Below are positions 1 through 8,790 of a stretch of DNA of 64,000 nt, one piece after another; position 1 is the stretch's first letter; each line of letters starts with the position of its first letter. A program made the position numbers and the translations under genes. The stretch is from the NCBI RefSeq assembly GCF_000327065.1, contig NC_019936.1, positions 2,373,001 to 2,437,000 on the forward strand, read 5' to 3'. The DNA is from Stutzerimonas stutzeri RCH2 (GTDB lineage Bacteria > Pseudomonadota > Gammaproteobacteria > Pseudomonadales > Pseudomonadaceae). Below the pieces are notes generated by a model. That model saw only the letters and a list, made by a program, of their open reading frames with translations, was not told where the DNA came from and did not search any database.

Positions 1-150
1 GAGCTGCTGGAAAGTCCGGTGTTCGACCAGTTGGTGATCACCGATACGGTGCCGCCATTCCGGCTCGACCCTGATCTGGCTGGCCGACGTCTGACGGTTC
101 TCGACTCGAGCGCCATGCTTGCGGCCGCTCTCGCTGCCGAGTATCGCTAG
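1..150 (+). CDS. C-terminal fragment of a ribose-phosphate pyrophosphokinase-like protein
   Basis: The gene enters from the left edge and ends at a TAG stop at 148-150; only the last 49 residues are visible. The fragment contains LVITDTVPP and ends in a segment like LTVLDSSAMLAAAL. This resembles the extreme C-terminus of PRPP synthetases, where a V-V-T-D-T-I-P strand precedes a final V-L-S-V-A-x-L-L-A-E-A-I helix. Those enzymes make phosphoribosyl pyrophosphate from ribose 5-phosphate and ATP. Too little is visible to distinguish the housekeeping enzyme from a paralogue, and a phosphoribosyltransferase-type protein is possible. Confidence 0.55.
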   Translation, partial: ELLESPVFDQLVITDTVPPFRLDPDLAGRRLTVLDSSAMLAAALAAEYR

Positions 151-245
151 GGCTTCGTCGCCGGCACGGTCGCGCCGGCTCGCGTTTTCTTGGCTACAGT
201 CATGCCAAAGACCTAGAAAAAAGCCAGCACGATCAGGAGCCTCTC

Positions 246-995
246 ATGGACGCACGCAAGGACGCCGATCAGGCCGCTTCGCTGAAATGCCGTGAATGTG
301 CACTGCGTGGCGTCTGCCTGCCGGCGACACTGCTTGACCCGGACTTACGCCAGCTGGAAGACATCATCCGGCACAATCGCCGGGTGGCCCGACATAAACA
401 CCTTACGCGCGCCAGCGATCCGGCCAATCAGGTCTATGCGCTGCGCAGCGGCACTCTGAAAACCTATCTCACCGGCAGCGACGGCCGCGAACTGGTGACC
501 GGCTTCGTCTTTCCTGGCGAGCTAGTCGGCCTGGACGCGTTCGCCGGTGGCCGATCCGCCAGTCATGTCATGGCGCTGGAGCCATCGCTGGTGTGTGCGA
601 TTCCGGTTGGGGAACTGGAGGATCTGCTGACGGCGAACGCCAAGCTGCGTACCCGGCTGTTCAAGTTTATCAGCCACGAACTGCAGGTCGAACAGGACCA
701 CCTGCGCCACAGCCGCGAAGGTGCCGGGCAGCGGTTCATGGCCTTCTTTCTCGATCTTTCGGCACGCCATGCCCGGCGCGGTCTGTCGCCGACCCGCTTC
801 AGTCTGCCAATGACCCGGGCGGAGATCGGCAGTTACTTGGGCCTGACCACCGAGACCGTCAGCCGTCTGTTCACCCGCTATCGTCAGGCCGGCCTGATCG
901 AAACCCGCGGGCGAGAGGTGCAGCTGCTGGATGTGAGCTCGCTAGCGGTTGCCCATGCCGCACCGGCTTCGCGGATATCTTGCATGGCTGGATGA
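246..995 (+). CDS. Crp/Fnr-family regulator with an FNR/Anr-type iron-sulfur cysteine set
   Basis: A 249-residue cytoplasmic transcription factor. The N-terminus has C15-x2-C18-x5-C24 and the sensor domain has C117, the four-cysteine arrangement that holds the oxygen-labile [4Fe-4S] cluster in FNR and Anr. A cyclic-nucleotide-binding-like barrel (about 35-150) is followed by a helix-turn-helix near 190-225. Its recognition helix reads TTETVSRLF, with the Glu/Ser/Arg set expected for TTGAT half-sites. It is therefore probably an anaerobic regulator and Anr paralogue; P. stutzeri is known to carry several FNR-like factors (FnrA, DnrS, DnrD, DnrE). The ATG follows an AGGAG site at 236-240. Which paralogue this is cannot be decided here. 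Confidence 0.85.
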   Translation: MDARKDADQAASLKCRECALRGVCLPATLLDPDLRQLEDIIRHNRRVARHKHLTRASDPANQVYALRSGTLKTYLTGSDGRELVTGFVFPGELVGLDAFAGGRSASHVMALEPSLVCAIPVGELEDLLTANAKLRTRLFKFISHELQVEQDHLRHSREGAGQRFMAFFLDLSARHARRGLSPTRFSLPMTRAEIGSYLGLTTETVSRLFTRYRQAGLIETRGREVQLLDVSSLAVAHAAPASRISCMAG

Positions 996-1126
996 GCGTC
1001 TCGAACGGTTGATACCTGTCAAGGCCGGGCCGGGCCGGGGCAATGGGAAATAATCGACGAAAGCCGCTGCGCTCGCTGGATCAAGGAGAGGCTGCGTGAA
1101 TGTAGTAACGGAACGGAAGATTTGAT

Positions 1127-1373
1127 TTGCAGCCCTACGAACTACGCGCAGAACAGCTCTATCACGTCTTCGACGATAGCCTGCTCGACTTCGAGACGAC
1201 ATCCGAGCTGCCCGATCTGGCCGACATTCTCGGGCAGGAACGCGCGTTGGGTGCACTGCATCTGGGCGTCGGCTTGCGCCACGAGGGTTTACAACCTCTA
1301 CGTTATGGTGAGCAAGCACGCCGTCGTTCACAACCTGCTGCAACAGCGTGGCGTGCGGCGAGGCCGCGCTTGA
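1127..1373 (+). pseudogene. Remnant of a Lon-family AAA+ protease (N-terminal piece, broken)
   Basis: From a TTG at 1127 one frame reads LLDFETTSEL, DILGQERAL and LGVGLRHEG, the usual N-terminus of the large Lon-like (LonB-type) proteases. An extra T in the run at 1288-1290 then shifts the frame. The +1 frame continues YNLYVM, then KHAVVHNLLQQRG, the residues that normally flank the Walker A loop. The P-loop itself (GxPGxGKH) is reduced to VSKH, about four codons lost. A stop follows at 1371-1373, where an intact protein would continue for several hundred residues. Frameshift, P-loop deletion and truncation together make this a decayed gene. The bases up to dgkA show nothing else recognisable. 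Confidence 0.7.
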
Positions 1374-1527
1374 TATCGCTCGCACTGGCGCCGGCGACGA
1401 CATTGCAGCTGATTTGCTATCGTCGGCTATCGGACTGCCTGGGCTGCGGGCTTGATCCGAATTGGCTCGCCTGCCATTGGAGCCTTGCAGCTGTTTATAC
1501 TGCTGCCCAATCCGTCAGGAAACCAAT

Positions 1528-1914
1528 ATGAGCAGCATCGAAGACCTCAACGCGCAATCACTCAAAGGGCATCAAGGTCTGAAACGGATCCTCAGAGCGC
1601 TTGGCTATTCCATTGCCGGTATTCGCGCTGCCGTCGCGGGTGAAGCTGCCTTCCGTCAGCTACTGCTGCTGAACGCCGTGCTGATTCCTTTGGCGTTCAC
1701 GTTCGAGGTAAGCCGGATAGAACGTGTGTTGCTGGTTATCGTGCCGCTGCTGACGCTGGTCATCGAGCTGGTGAATTCCGCGATCGAAGCAACCATCGAC
1801 CGAATCTCCTATGAACTCCACCCCTTGTCCAAGAATGCAAAAGACATGGGCAGCGCCGCCCAGCTGCTGTCTCTTGTCGTCGTGGGGGTAACCTGGGTGA
1901 TGATCCTCTATTGA
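1528..1914 (+). CDS. dgkA: Diacylglycerol kinase
   Basis: A 128-residue inner-membrane enzyme that phosphorylates diacylglycerol with ATP, recycling lipid released by membrane-derived oligosaccharide or related periplasmic glycan synthesis. The family signature VNSAIEATIDRI, followed by HPLSKNAKDMGSAAQ, is complete and contains the catalytic and metal-binding acidic residues. Three hydrophobic helices are visible. The open frame extends further upstream, but the ATG at 1528 has an AGGAAA site and gives the usual length. It converges on the gene ending at 1969. Confidence 0.93.
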   Translation: MSSIEDLNAQSLKGHQGLKRILRALGYSIAGIRAAVAGEAAFRQLLLLNAVLIPLAFTFEVSRIERVLLVIVPLLTLVIELVNSAIEATIDRISYELHPLSKNAKDMGSAAQLLSLVVVGVTWVMILY

Positions 1915-1968
1915 GTCGCGGCGGGAGCTTGCTCATTGGCATTCCCACCGCGCGCCATCAGCCCGACT

Positions 1969-4008
1969 TCAGTCTTTCCTGACGTTCTGATAGAGCATCA
2001 GCCGCGACGTCTCGTGAAGTCCTCGTGTCAGCTTGACCAGCCGCTGGAACTCTTCAGGGTATTGCTCGGCGACGTCCACCAGTGGCTCCGGTGAGGCGAT
2101 GTCATGCAGGCTCGGCTGGCTGCCGTCGTGCTGCATCTGCAACAGGAAGTCCTTGGTAACGCCGCCGATAAGCGGAAACGTGCCCTCTCGCAATACAAGC
2201 GGAACAACCCGCTCGCCTTCCGGCGCCGGCTGCTGGATATCACGACCCATTGCCCCGTTGCGGTATTCCATCCCCGCCATGCCCAGCACGGTCGGCAGCA
2301 GGTCCGCCAGACCCACGGCGTCTTCGATCACGCGTGGCTCCAGAAGCTTCGGGGCGTGGATCAACAGTGGGACATGATTGCTCTCCAGGCCCAGCTTTTC
2401 GAACGCCGGCGGCATGTGCGGTATCTGGCTGATGCGAGTGTTGTGGTCGCCAAACATCACGAAGATGGTGTTGTCGTACCAGCCGCCTTCCTGCGCGATC
2501 TCCATCAGGCGTCCGATGTTGAAGTCCAGAAGACGGACCGCGTTGTATTGCGCCAGGCTACGGGAGCCGGCGCCTTGCACCGTCTCTAGTGGCAGGTCGC
2601 GCACTTCGAAGCCGTCGTTCTGCTTGGGAATGGTGAACGGCCGGTGGTTGCCCGCCGTCTGGATGTAGGCGAAGAACGGCTTACCCTCCCCCTGTTCACG
2701 CAGTATCCGGTCGCTTTCCTTGAACAGATCCAGATCCGACACGCCCCAGACGTCGACCATCGGTGATTTCCAGTGGCGCTCTTCATACAACTGAATGTCG
2801 TCGATGCTTTGGCGGATCAGCGCATTCATGTTCGCCCAGCCGGAGTTGCCGCCGATCATGTAGTACTTGTCGTACCCCTGCAGTGCGTTGATCAGGCTGT
2901 GCTGGCGGGTAATCAGCGGGTTACGCGTTGCGGTTTCCTGACGTGATACGTCGGGCACGCCAGAGATGCTGGCCCAGACCGTTTTCGCCGTGCCAGTAAC
3001 GGGCACGTAGAAATTCTTGAAGAACCAGCTCTGCTGGGCCAACCGATCGATGTTCGGAGTTGGGTTCAGCGGGTTGCCGTATGCGCCCACTGCACTCGTT
3101 CCCAGCGACTCGAGCATGACGAAGACGACGTTCGGTCGCTTGCCGGCGAGCGCATAGGGCTGGGCGCCCTGCTCCCGGCTGAAATTCAGCGATTTGGCAT
3201 CAGGCTGATCGACGCTCAGATAGCGGCTGACGACATCGTAGTGGGCCTCGACCTGCTCACGATCGTACGGCTGATTGGGCACCTTCAGGGTGTCGTAGAG
3301 GAAGATCACCGGGTTCAGGCCGAGCGCGGCAATCTGGTTGTCGCCCGAGAAGAAGGCGTCACTCCAGCGCAACGGCACCGGATTTTCCAGGTTGATGTTA
3401 TCGACGCGCCCCAGAATTGCGACGAAGACGGCCGCCACCATCAATGTGCTGCCCCAGATCAGCGAAAGGCGGCTGATGGGTCTTGCCGGGCGATCCAGCG
3501 TTACGCGCTCGATGCGCAGCAGCAACCACCAGACCAGAGCAGTGGCGGCAGCCCAGCCGAGGGTGATCCAGACTACCGGGTAGGTTTGCCAGACCATGTC
3601 GGTCGAAATCTGCGCGTCTTCGAGAAAGCGCAACACCGTCGCGTTAATGCGCACGCCCAGGTAGGCGTAATGGCCGAAATCGATGATGTAGACCAGCAGC
3701 ACTGCTCCGAGCGCCAGCGCGAGATAAAGACGCGCCAGCCAACGAAGAGTTCGCGAGCGGATCAGGTTCCATTTCGGCAGCCACGCCAGCAAGGCAATCG
3801 GCAGCATCAGCAAAATGGCCAGGCGAAGGTCGAAGCGCAGGCCGATGCCCAGCGTTTCCGGCACGGCGTCGATGTCACCTAGCGCGCTGGCCTCGAAGCC
3901 TGAAAAACCAACGAAGAAAATCCCGCGCAACACGGCCAGCGTGAGAAACAGAATCCCGACTGCACCAAACCAGTAGTGCAAACGTCGCGAGCGAACCCAA
4001 CCCATCAT
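1969..4008 (-). CDS. LTA-synthase-family membrane sulfatase/phosphoglycerol transferase
   Basis: A 679-residue protein. The first ~220 residues contain about five membrane segments; the rest is a periplasmic alkaline-phosphatase/sulfatase-superfamily domain. Metal-site and nucleophile motifs are present: VVFVMLES near the start of the domain, GTAKTVWAS with the nucleophile threonine, and FVMFGDHN with the metal-binding Asp-His. Family members transfer phosphoglycerol or phosphoethanolamine to envelope glycans or glycolipids. The exact substrate cannot be read. It lies 37 bp downstream of a small membrane-protein gene and a sialidase-like gene on the same strand, which suggests one envelope-modification operon. 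An ATG pair at 4003-4008 makes the exact start uncertain by one codon. Confidence 0.85.
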   Translation of the reverse strand: MMGWVRSRRLHYWFGAVGILFLTLAVLRGIFFVGFSGFEASALGDIDAVPETLGIGLRFDLRLAILLMLPIALLAWLPKWNLIRSRTLRWLARLYLALALGAVLLVYIIDFGHYAYLGVRINATVLRFLEDAQISTDMVWQTYPVVWITLGWAAATALVWWLLLRIERVTLDRPARPISRLSLIWGSTLMVAAVFVAILGRVDNINLENPVPLRWSDAFFSGDNQIAALGLNPVIFLYDTLKVPNQPYDREQVEAHYDVVSRYLSVDQPDAKSLNFSREQGAQPYALAGKRPNVVFVMLESLGTSAVGAYGNPLNPTPNIDRLAQQSWFFKNFYVPVTGTAKTVWASISGVPDVSRQETATRNPLITRQHSLINALQGYDKYYMIGGNSGWANMNALIRQSIDDIQLYEERHWKSPMVDVWGVSDLDLFKESDRILREQGEGKPFFAYIQTAGNHRPFTIPKQNDGFEVRDLPLETVQGAGSRSLAQYNAVRLLDFNIGRLMEIAQEGGWYDNTIFVMFGDHNTRISQIPHMPPAFEKLGLESNHVPLLIHAPKLLEPRVIEDAVGLADLLPTVLGMAGMEYRNGAMGRDIQQPAPEGERVVPLVLREGTFPLIGGVTKDFLLQMQHDGSQPSLHDIASPEPLVDVAEQYPEEFQRLVKLTRGLHETSRLMLYQNVRKD

Positions 4009-4045
4009 TCCATTCCTCTAATCGTCAAGTAGCGCAGCCCGTCCA

Positions 4046-4663
4046 TCACAGGCTCGTCGGCTGATTCAGTTCTTGCGATGCCTTCGCTGGCCTGCGCGCG
4101 ACTACCCTAACTGCGTAGCCGATCAACGCTCCGCAGCTGAACAAGGCGATGAACGGGTCGAGCAGATAGTCCCAATAGTTAGGCGAAGGCTTGAGCCCGA
4201 GGCTGAACGCCAGGGTAGCGAGACCGAGCATGCACACCCCCAGCCAATTCCTCAGCAGCAACAGCCCGAAGGCCAACACGCCCACAGTCACGATCAACGG
4301 GCGCGGGTCGTAGCCCAATTGATAGGGATCCAGGTAGGAAAGCCCCATCGTCGCCGGATACAGAAACAACGCCAGTGCTGCCATCACGATCAGCAGCTGT
4401 ACGCGAACACTCTGCTTCGGCGCATCCAGCAGGCCCAGGCGCACCGCAGCGAAGAAAGCCAGCGCCACCAGCGTCGTGATCGCGACATCGTCGGTGAAGC
4501 TGCGCATGTACGCAGCAAGGGAAAGCCCATCCACGCTAACGAAGCTGACCGCCAGAAGAAGTAGCAAACGAAGCCCCTGGGCAAGCCGGCCGAAGCCAAA
4601 ACCAGGAAGAACAACGAATGCAAATAGCGCAAAGGTCAGATGCGCTTGCCAGAGTCCAAGCAT
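4046..4663 (-). CDS. Integral membrane protein of unknown function
   Basis: A 205-residue, very hydrophobic protein with about six predicted transmembrane helices and a basic C-terminal tail (VARRPAKAS). I recognise no family. Its start codon overlaps the stop of the upstream sialidase-like gene (TGATG, one shared base) and it is followed after 37 bp by the LTA-synthase-like gene, so the three are probably co-translated or co-transcribed. By context it may anchor, flip or export the envelope substrate of its neighbours; that is inference only. Confidence 0.75.
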   Translation of the reverse strand: MLGLWQAHLTFALFAFVVLPGFGFGRLAQGLRLLLLLAVSFVSVDGLSLAAYMRSFTDDVAITTLVALAFFAAVRLGLLDAPKQSVRVQLLIVMAALALFLYPATMGLSYLDPYQLGYDPRPLIVTVGVLAFGLLLLRNWLGVCMLGLATLAFSLGLKPSPNYWDYLLDPFIALFSCGALIGYAVRVVARRPAKASQELNQPTSL

Positions 4664-5973
4664 CAGAGCTGCTCCATTAGCCAGGCATCATTGAAGCTGA
4701 CGTGTTTGATGAAGGTGTTGTTCCAGGAATAAACCAGGTGGTAAAGGCCGTCGGCACTTCGGATGAAATAGGGATACTCGTACTCGAAGTCGCAGCCGTG
4801 GGTCTTGCAAACACGCTGGTCAAGGTTTGTCAGAAATTCATCCACCAGCGACAGACGCCGCGGCCCGCTGGAGAGGCGAAACTTGTCGCCGATGATTTCC
4901 CGATAGGCCTGGGGGCTGAATGGATTGCCTTCCGGATCGGGGGACTCGTCCAGGTCGATTACCGGCTTCCAGAGTTCGAGGCTGGAGTTGGTTTCCATCA
5001 GGCGAAGGCGGAAACGGCCATCTTCAAGATCGTTCAAGGCGACCAGCAGCCCGTGATTCGGTGTAGCCACCGCCGCGAGTGCCGAGTTGGGATTAGCTGG
5101 ATCGATGGGGAAAGGCTTGCTCCAGGTTCTGCCCGCATCCTCGGTGCGGCTGGCTAGCACACGGTGATGCGTCACACCTGCGTAACGCAGCATTGCGATG
5201 GCGTTCTGCTCGTCCATCGGCACTACCGTGGGCTGCAGCGAATCGGTGCCCATGCTGATTCGGCTTTTACCGACCACATCACCGGTCGGGCTGATGTACA
5301 GGTACTCGGCGAACTTGCCGAGGAACTCGTGATACACCGGTAGGCCAATGGTGCCGTCACGGTGAAATACCGGGGCGTTGCGAACCAGGGTACTGATATT
5401 CAGGAACGGCGTGGTGATCAGCTGCTTGGGTGTCGACCAGCTTTGGCCAAAGTCGTCCGAATACATGGTGTTGATGGCACTGCCAGCCCAGCCGCCAATG
5501 GATACGGACACATAGAAAAGCCACAGCCTGTTATCGGGAGCCAGGGCGATGACCGAATTGCCCAGTTTGCGTATGTACTTGCGGGTGGCTTGTTGGGTTG
5601 ATTCACGGGTTGCCAGGACCAGCTCTTCGCCCCACTCGGCCGTCAAGGCGTCATAGCGTGCTCCGCGGATCTGAACGTCCGCCGCACCCTCTCGCGAACC
5701 TGCGAACCAGACGGCCATCAACTTGCCACCTGGAAGCGATGTCACTGATGACGCGTGCACGAACTCGTCGAGATCGGATGATGCAAAGCGGGTGCTGTAG
5801 AACGGCGTCGTTGCGCCCGCCAATTCAACGGAACCAGCCGCTACGGCAAAGCCAGCGACTGCACGGTCCGGATGTAGCCACCAGCTAATTGTGAAAATGG
5901 AAGCGAGAACAGCGGCACAGAGACCAAATACAAAGAGTCGCGATTTTTCAGAGCCCATAGAAACCATATCCAT
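4663..5973 (-). CDS. Membrane-anchored sialidase/BNR-repeat protein
   Basis: About 436 residues. A hydrophobic segment near the N-terminus (FVFGLCAAVLASIF) looks like an uncleaved anchor or signal. The body has Asp-box (BNR) repeats S-x-D-x-G-x-x-W, clearest as SDDFGQSW and TEDAGRTW, which cap blades of the six-bladed sialidase propeller, and the FAGSREG region resembles the catalytic arginine area. Relatives are annotated as exo-alpha-sialidases, but bacterial members often act on other glycans. The open frame extends to a TTG at 6012; I prefer the ATG at 5973, and ATGs at 5967 and 5958 are possible. It is the first gene of the three-gene envelope operon. Confidence 0.75.
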   Translation of the reverse strand: MDMVSMGSEKSRLFVFGLCAAVLASIFTISWWLHPDRAVAGFAVAAGSVELAGATTPFYSTRFASSDLDEFVHASSVTSLPGGKLMAVWFAGSREGAADVQIRGARYDALTAEWGEELVLATRESTQQATRKYIRKLGNSVIALAPDNRLWLFYVSVSIGGWAGSAINTMYSDDFGQSWSTPKQLITTPFLNISTLVRNAPVFHRDGTIGLPVYHEFLGKFAEYLYISPTGDVVGKSRISMGTDSLQPTVVPMDEQNAIAMLRYAGVTHHRVLASRTEDAGRTWSKPFPIDPANPNSALAAVATPNHGLLVALNDLEDGRFRLRLMETNSSLELWKPVIDLDESPDPEGNPFSPQAYREIIGDKFRLSSGPRRLSLVDEFLTNLDQRVCKTHGCDFEYEYPYFIRSADGLYHLVYSWNNTFIKHVSFNDAWLMEQL

Positions 5974-6358
5974 ATAAACACTCGTCGCGTCTCGCAGGAT
6001 CGCGAATAACAACCGAGGGATGCCCCCATCAGGACTGAGGTGAAAGAAGTTTGCTGACCGGTTTCTACAAGGGACTTGCTCGATTTACAGAACGGGGGCA
6101 CTAAACCGAGTGCCGCCGGATCATGGGCGAGCGGGACACCCAGCGCAAACCATGCAACGCTTCGGGCAGCCGAGGCGTGAGTAGACCGCGGCGTCGCAAT
6201 ATAGTGTGACTGGTGCGCCTGTGGCAAATCGACGCACCACACTCGCCGCGGTTGGCTGCTGACTCACTCCCGGCAAGCAGCCGTCATAGCGTTTGCGGGT
6301 ACCGTTGCGGCTCGAGCGGCGTAATATGGCGCAATCTCAATGGAACTGGAGTTTTGTC
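5974..6358. other. Intergenic region between divergent genes
   Basis: This stretch separates the divergent sialidase-like and copper-chaperone genes and should carry both promoters. I see no RNA gene, repeat or convincing small gene in it; open frames crossing it lack good start signals or family resemblance. The right end carries the GGAG site for the copper chaperone. Confidence 0.5.
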
Positions 6359-6862
6359 ATGCTGCTTCGCTTACTGGCTGCCGGCACTGTTGCGGCGCTC
6401 TGCCTGCCTGCCGTTGCGCAGGAACATAACCACGACCACCAAGCCCCGGCACAAGCGGCGCCTGAACTCGCCATCAGCCAGGCCTGGTCGCGCGCGATGC
6501 CGCCGAGCGCGCCCACCGGGGCGGTGTATTTCGTTCTGGAAAATCGCGGGCAGCAGCCTCAACGCCTGATTGGCGCGCAGACGTCGCGAGCGGAGAAGAC
6601 CGAACTGCACACCCATGTGCATCAGGGCGACATGATGAAAATGCAGCAGATCGATTCGGTGGAGGTACCGGCGGCTGGCAAAGTGGAATTCAAGCCGGGC
6701 GGGAACCACGTAATGCTGTTCGGACTAAAGCAGCCCCTGGTTGCCGGCGAGAGTTTCCCGGTGACCCTGCAGTTCGATAACGGTGCGGAAGTCACTACCG
6801 AGGTGAGCATCGAGGTCGATGCCCCCGCGGCGGGCGGCACCACACAGGGCCACCATCACTGA
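6359..6862 (+). CDS. PCu(A)C-family periplasmic copper chaperone
   Basis: 167 residues from the ATG at 6359, which has a GGAG site; upstream in-frame codons lack one. The first 21 residues form a signal peptide ending AVAQ. The mature protein starts with a His-rich segment (EHNHDH) and ends HHH. The DUF461/PCuAC core has the copper motif: LHTHVHQGDMMKMQ, then about 20 residues later GGNHVMLFGL. Such proteins deliver Cu(I) to the CuA or CuB site of cytochrome oxidases. A hairpin terminator follows at once. It stands alone, not beside oxidase genes. Confidence 0.88.
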   Translation: MLLRLLAAGTVAALCLPAVAQEHNHDHQAPAQAAPELAISQAWSRAMPPSAPTGAVYFVLENRGQQPQRLIGAQTSRAEKTELHTHVHQGDMMKMQQIDSVEVPAAGKVEFKPGGNHVMLFGLKQPLVAGESFPVTLQFDNGAEVTTEVSIEVDAPAAGGTTQGHHH

Positions 6863-6868
6863 CAGTCC

Positions 6869-6893
6869 GGCGTGCCGCTACATCCGGCACGCC
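6869..6893. terminator. Bidirectional hairpin terminator
   Basis: A perfect 9-bp inverted repeat, GGCGTGCCG / CGGCACGCC with a 7-nt loop, lies exactly between the converging copper-chaperone gene and gor. The flanks lack a strong T-run, so efficiency is uncertain, but the position fits a shared terminator. Confidence 0.65.
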
Positions 6894-6904
6894 CCTCCCC
6901 CCGA

Positions 6905-8263
6905 TTAAATCGCAGCTGGCGTACGCATGGTGACGAACTCTTCGGCCGCCGTCGGGTGAATGCCCATGGTTTCGTCAAACACCTGCTTGGTAGCACCTGC
7001 CTTCAGCGCCACGGCCAGTCCCTGTATGATCTCGCCGGCCTCCGGCCCGGCCATATGGCAGCCGAGTACACGGTCGGTTTCGGCGTCCACCACCAGCTTC
7101 ATCAGACTGCGCTCCAGGCTATCGGTCATGGTCAGCTTCATTGGCCGGAAGCGACTTTCGAAGATGGTGACCTTGTAGCCCTTCTCGCGCGCTTCCTCTT
7201 CGGTCAAGCCGACTGTGGCCATGTTCGGCAGGCTGAATACCGCGGTCGGGATGGTTGCGTAGTCGACCTTGCGGTATTGCTCGGGTTTGAACAGCCGGCG
7301 CGCAACCGCCATACCTTCGGCCAATGCCACTGGCGTCAGCTGGATACGACCGATCACATCGCCGATTGCCAGAATCGAAGACACCGAGGTGCGATATTCA
7401 TCGTCGACGGCAATGAAGCCGCGAGCGTCCAGCGCCACGCCGGCCTGTTCCAGGCCCAGGTTGTCGAGCATCGGGCGGCGGCCCGTCGCGTAGAAGATGC
7501 AGTCCGCCTCCAGCGTGCGACCATCCTCCAGCGTGGCGAGCAGGCTGCCATCGGGCTGCTTGTCGATATGAACGATGTCGGCGTTGAACTGCAGATCCAC
7601 GCCCTTCTTGATCATCTCGTCCTTCAGGTGATCGCGAAGCGAGCCATCGAAACCGCGCAAGAACAGCTCGCCGCGATACAGCAACTTGGTATCCGCGCCG
7701 CAGCCATGAAAGATCGAGGCGAATTCGACGGCGATGTAGCCGCCGCCGACAACCAGCACGCGGCGCGGCAGGGATTCGAGATAGAACGCTTCGTTGGAAG
7801 TAATGGCATGTTCGCGACCAGCGATTTCCGGAACATGCGGCCAGCCGCCAGTGGCGATCAGGATATGTTCGGCGCTATACCGTTTGCCTTCGACCTCGAC
7901 GGTATGCGCGTCGACCAGCCGCGCGTGCGCCTGCAACAGCGTCACACCGCTGTCCACCAGGATGCTGCGATAGATGCCATTGAGACGCTGGATCTCACGG
8001 TCCTTGTTGGCGATCAGTCTATTCCAGTCGAAAGTGGCGCCATCGATGGTCCATCCGTAACCCTGCGCCTGGCCGATGTCTTCAGCGTAGTGGGCACCGT
8101 AGACCAGCAGCTTCTTCGGTACGCAACCGACATTGACGCAGGTGCCGCCCAGATAGCGACTCTCGGCAACGGCCACCCTGGCACCAAAACCCGCAGCGAA
8201 GCGCGCCGCACGCACACCACCGGAACCCGCGCCGATGACGAATAGATCGAAGTCGTAAGCCAT
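6905..8263 (-). CDS. gor: Glutathione reductase
   Basis: 452 residues from the ATG at 8263 (GAAGGAGA upstream); the open frame extends further but unrelated residues precede it. It reduces glutathione disulfide with NADPH in the cytoplasm. The FAD-binding motif GAGSGG is at the N-terminus, the redox-active disulfide is [13 protein letters not shown], the NADPH Rossmann motif is [11 protein letters not shown], a second FAD contact is ILAIGDV, and the C-terminal active-site His-Glu is in HPTAAEE. The neighbouring VOC gene and galU match the arrangement around P. aeruginosa gor. Confidence 0.95.
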   Translation of the reverse strand: MAYDFDLFVIGAGSGGVRAARFAAGFGARVAVAESRYLGGTCVNVGCVPKKLLVYGAHYAEDIGQAQGYGWTIDGATFDWNRLIANKDREIQRLNGIYRSILVDSGVTLLQAHARLVDAHTVEVEGKRYSAEHILIATGGWPHVPEIAGREHAITSNEAFYLESLPRRVLVVGGGYIAVEFASIFHGCGADTKLLYRGELFLRGFDGSLRDHLKDEMIKKGVDLQFNADIVHIDKQPDGSLLATLEDGRTLEADCIFYATGRRPMLDNLGLEQAGVALDARGFIAVDDEYRTSVSSILAIGDVIGRIQLTPVALAEGMAVARRLFKPEQYRKVDYATIPTAVFSLPNMATVGLTEEEAREKGYKVTIFESRFRPMKLTMTDSLERSLMKLVVDAETDRVLGCHMAGPEAGEIIQGLAVALKAGATKQVFDETMGIHPTAAEEFVTMRTPAAI

Positions 8264-8333
8264 GTAATGTTGTCTCCTTCTGTAGCGACAGCATAACCCA
8301 CGCAATCGCTCTGGTTCACCGAAGGAGTGCCCC

Positions 8334-8756
8334 ATGCGCCCCACCCTCACCCACCTTGCCCTGCATGTGCCTGATCTGGACGCCTGTATCGCCTTCTATG
8401 AGCGGTTCTGCGGTATGCACGTGTTCCATGAGCGCCCTGGAAAGGGCTCACGAATCGTCTGGATGGCGGAGCCTGGAAAGGAACGCGAGTTCATTTTCGT
8501 GATGATGCCTGGCGGCATGGATCGAGCGCTGGCAGCAAACGACTACAGTCATTTCGGTTTTGCGCTAGCCAGTCGTGAAGAGGTCGATGAGATTGCGGAC
8601 CGCGCGCGCGACGACGGCTGTCTCATATGGGAGCCACGCGACGAACCCTATCCGGTGGGCTATTACTGCGGGTTGCGCGACCCGGCGGGCAACTATGTCG
8701 AGTTCAGCTACGGACAGCCGCTAGGCCCGGGCGCAGAAGACATGCCACTGCCCTGA
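8334..8756 (+). CDS. VOC-family (glyoxalase/dioxygenase fold) protein
   Basis: 140 residues with the paired beta-alpha-beta-beta-beta modules of the vicinal oxygen chelate superfamily. It opens [21 protein letters not shown] and ends each half with a likely metal-ligand strand ([14 protein letters not shown]). Metal candidates are His8 or His11 near the start and the Glu of the final VEFSYG. Substrate is unknown; members include glyoxalase I, fosfomycin-resistance proteins and extradiol dioxygenases. It is divergent from gor and convergent with galU, an order conserved in Pseudomonas. Confidence 0.8.
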   Translation: MRPTLTHLALHVPDLDACIAFYERFCGMHVFHERPGKGSRIVWMAEPGKEREFIFVMMPGGMDRALAANDYSHFGFALASREEVDEIADRARDDGCLIWEPRDEPYPVGYYCGLRDPAGNYVEFSYGQPLGPGAEDMPLP

Positions 8757-8763
8757 AACGAAT

Positions 8764-8783
8764 GGGCCACCCGAAGGTGGCCC
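8764..8783. terminator. Bidirectional hairpin terminator
   Basis: GGGCCACC-CGAA-GGTGGCCC, a perfect 8-bp stem with a tetraloop, followed on the plus strand by AATTTGTT. It lies between the converging VOC gene (ends 8756) and galU (ends 8791). Confidence 0.8.
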
Positions 8784-8790
8784 AATTTGT

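Noticed and set aside
942..1403. 153-residue minus-strand frame over the decayed Lon-like gene
   Set aside because: No family resemblance; the plus-strand translation across a frameshift matches Lon-like N-termini instead.
6872..8245. 457-residue open frame antisense to gor
   Set aside because: It is a shadow of high-GC codon bias; gor on the other strand has all catalytic motifs, and the antisense translation resembles no protein family.
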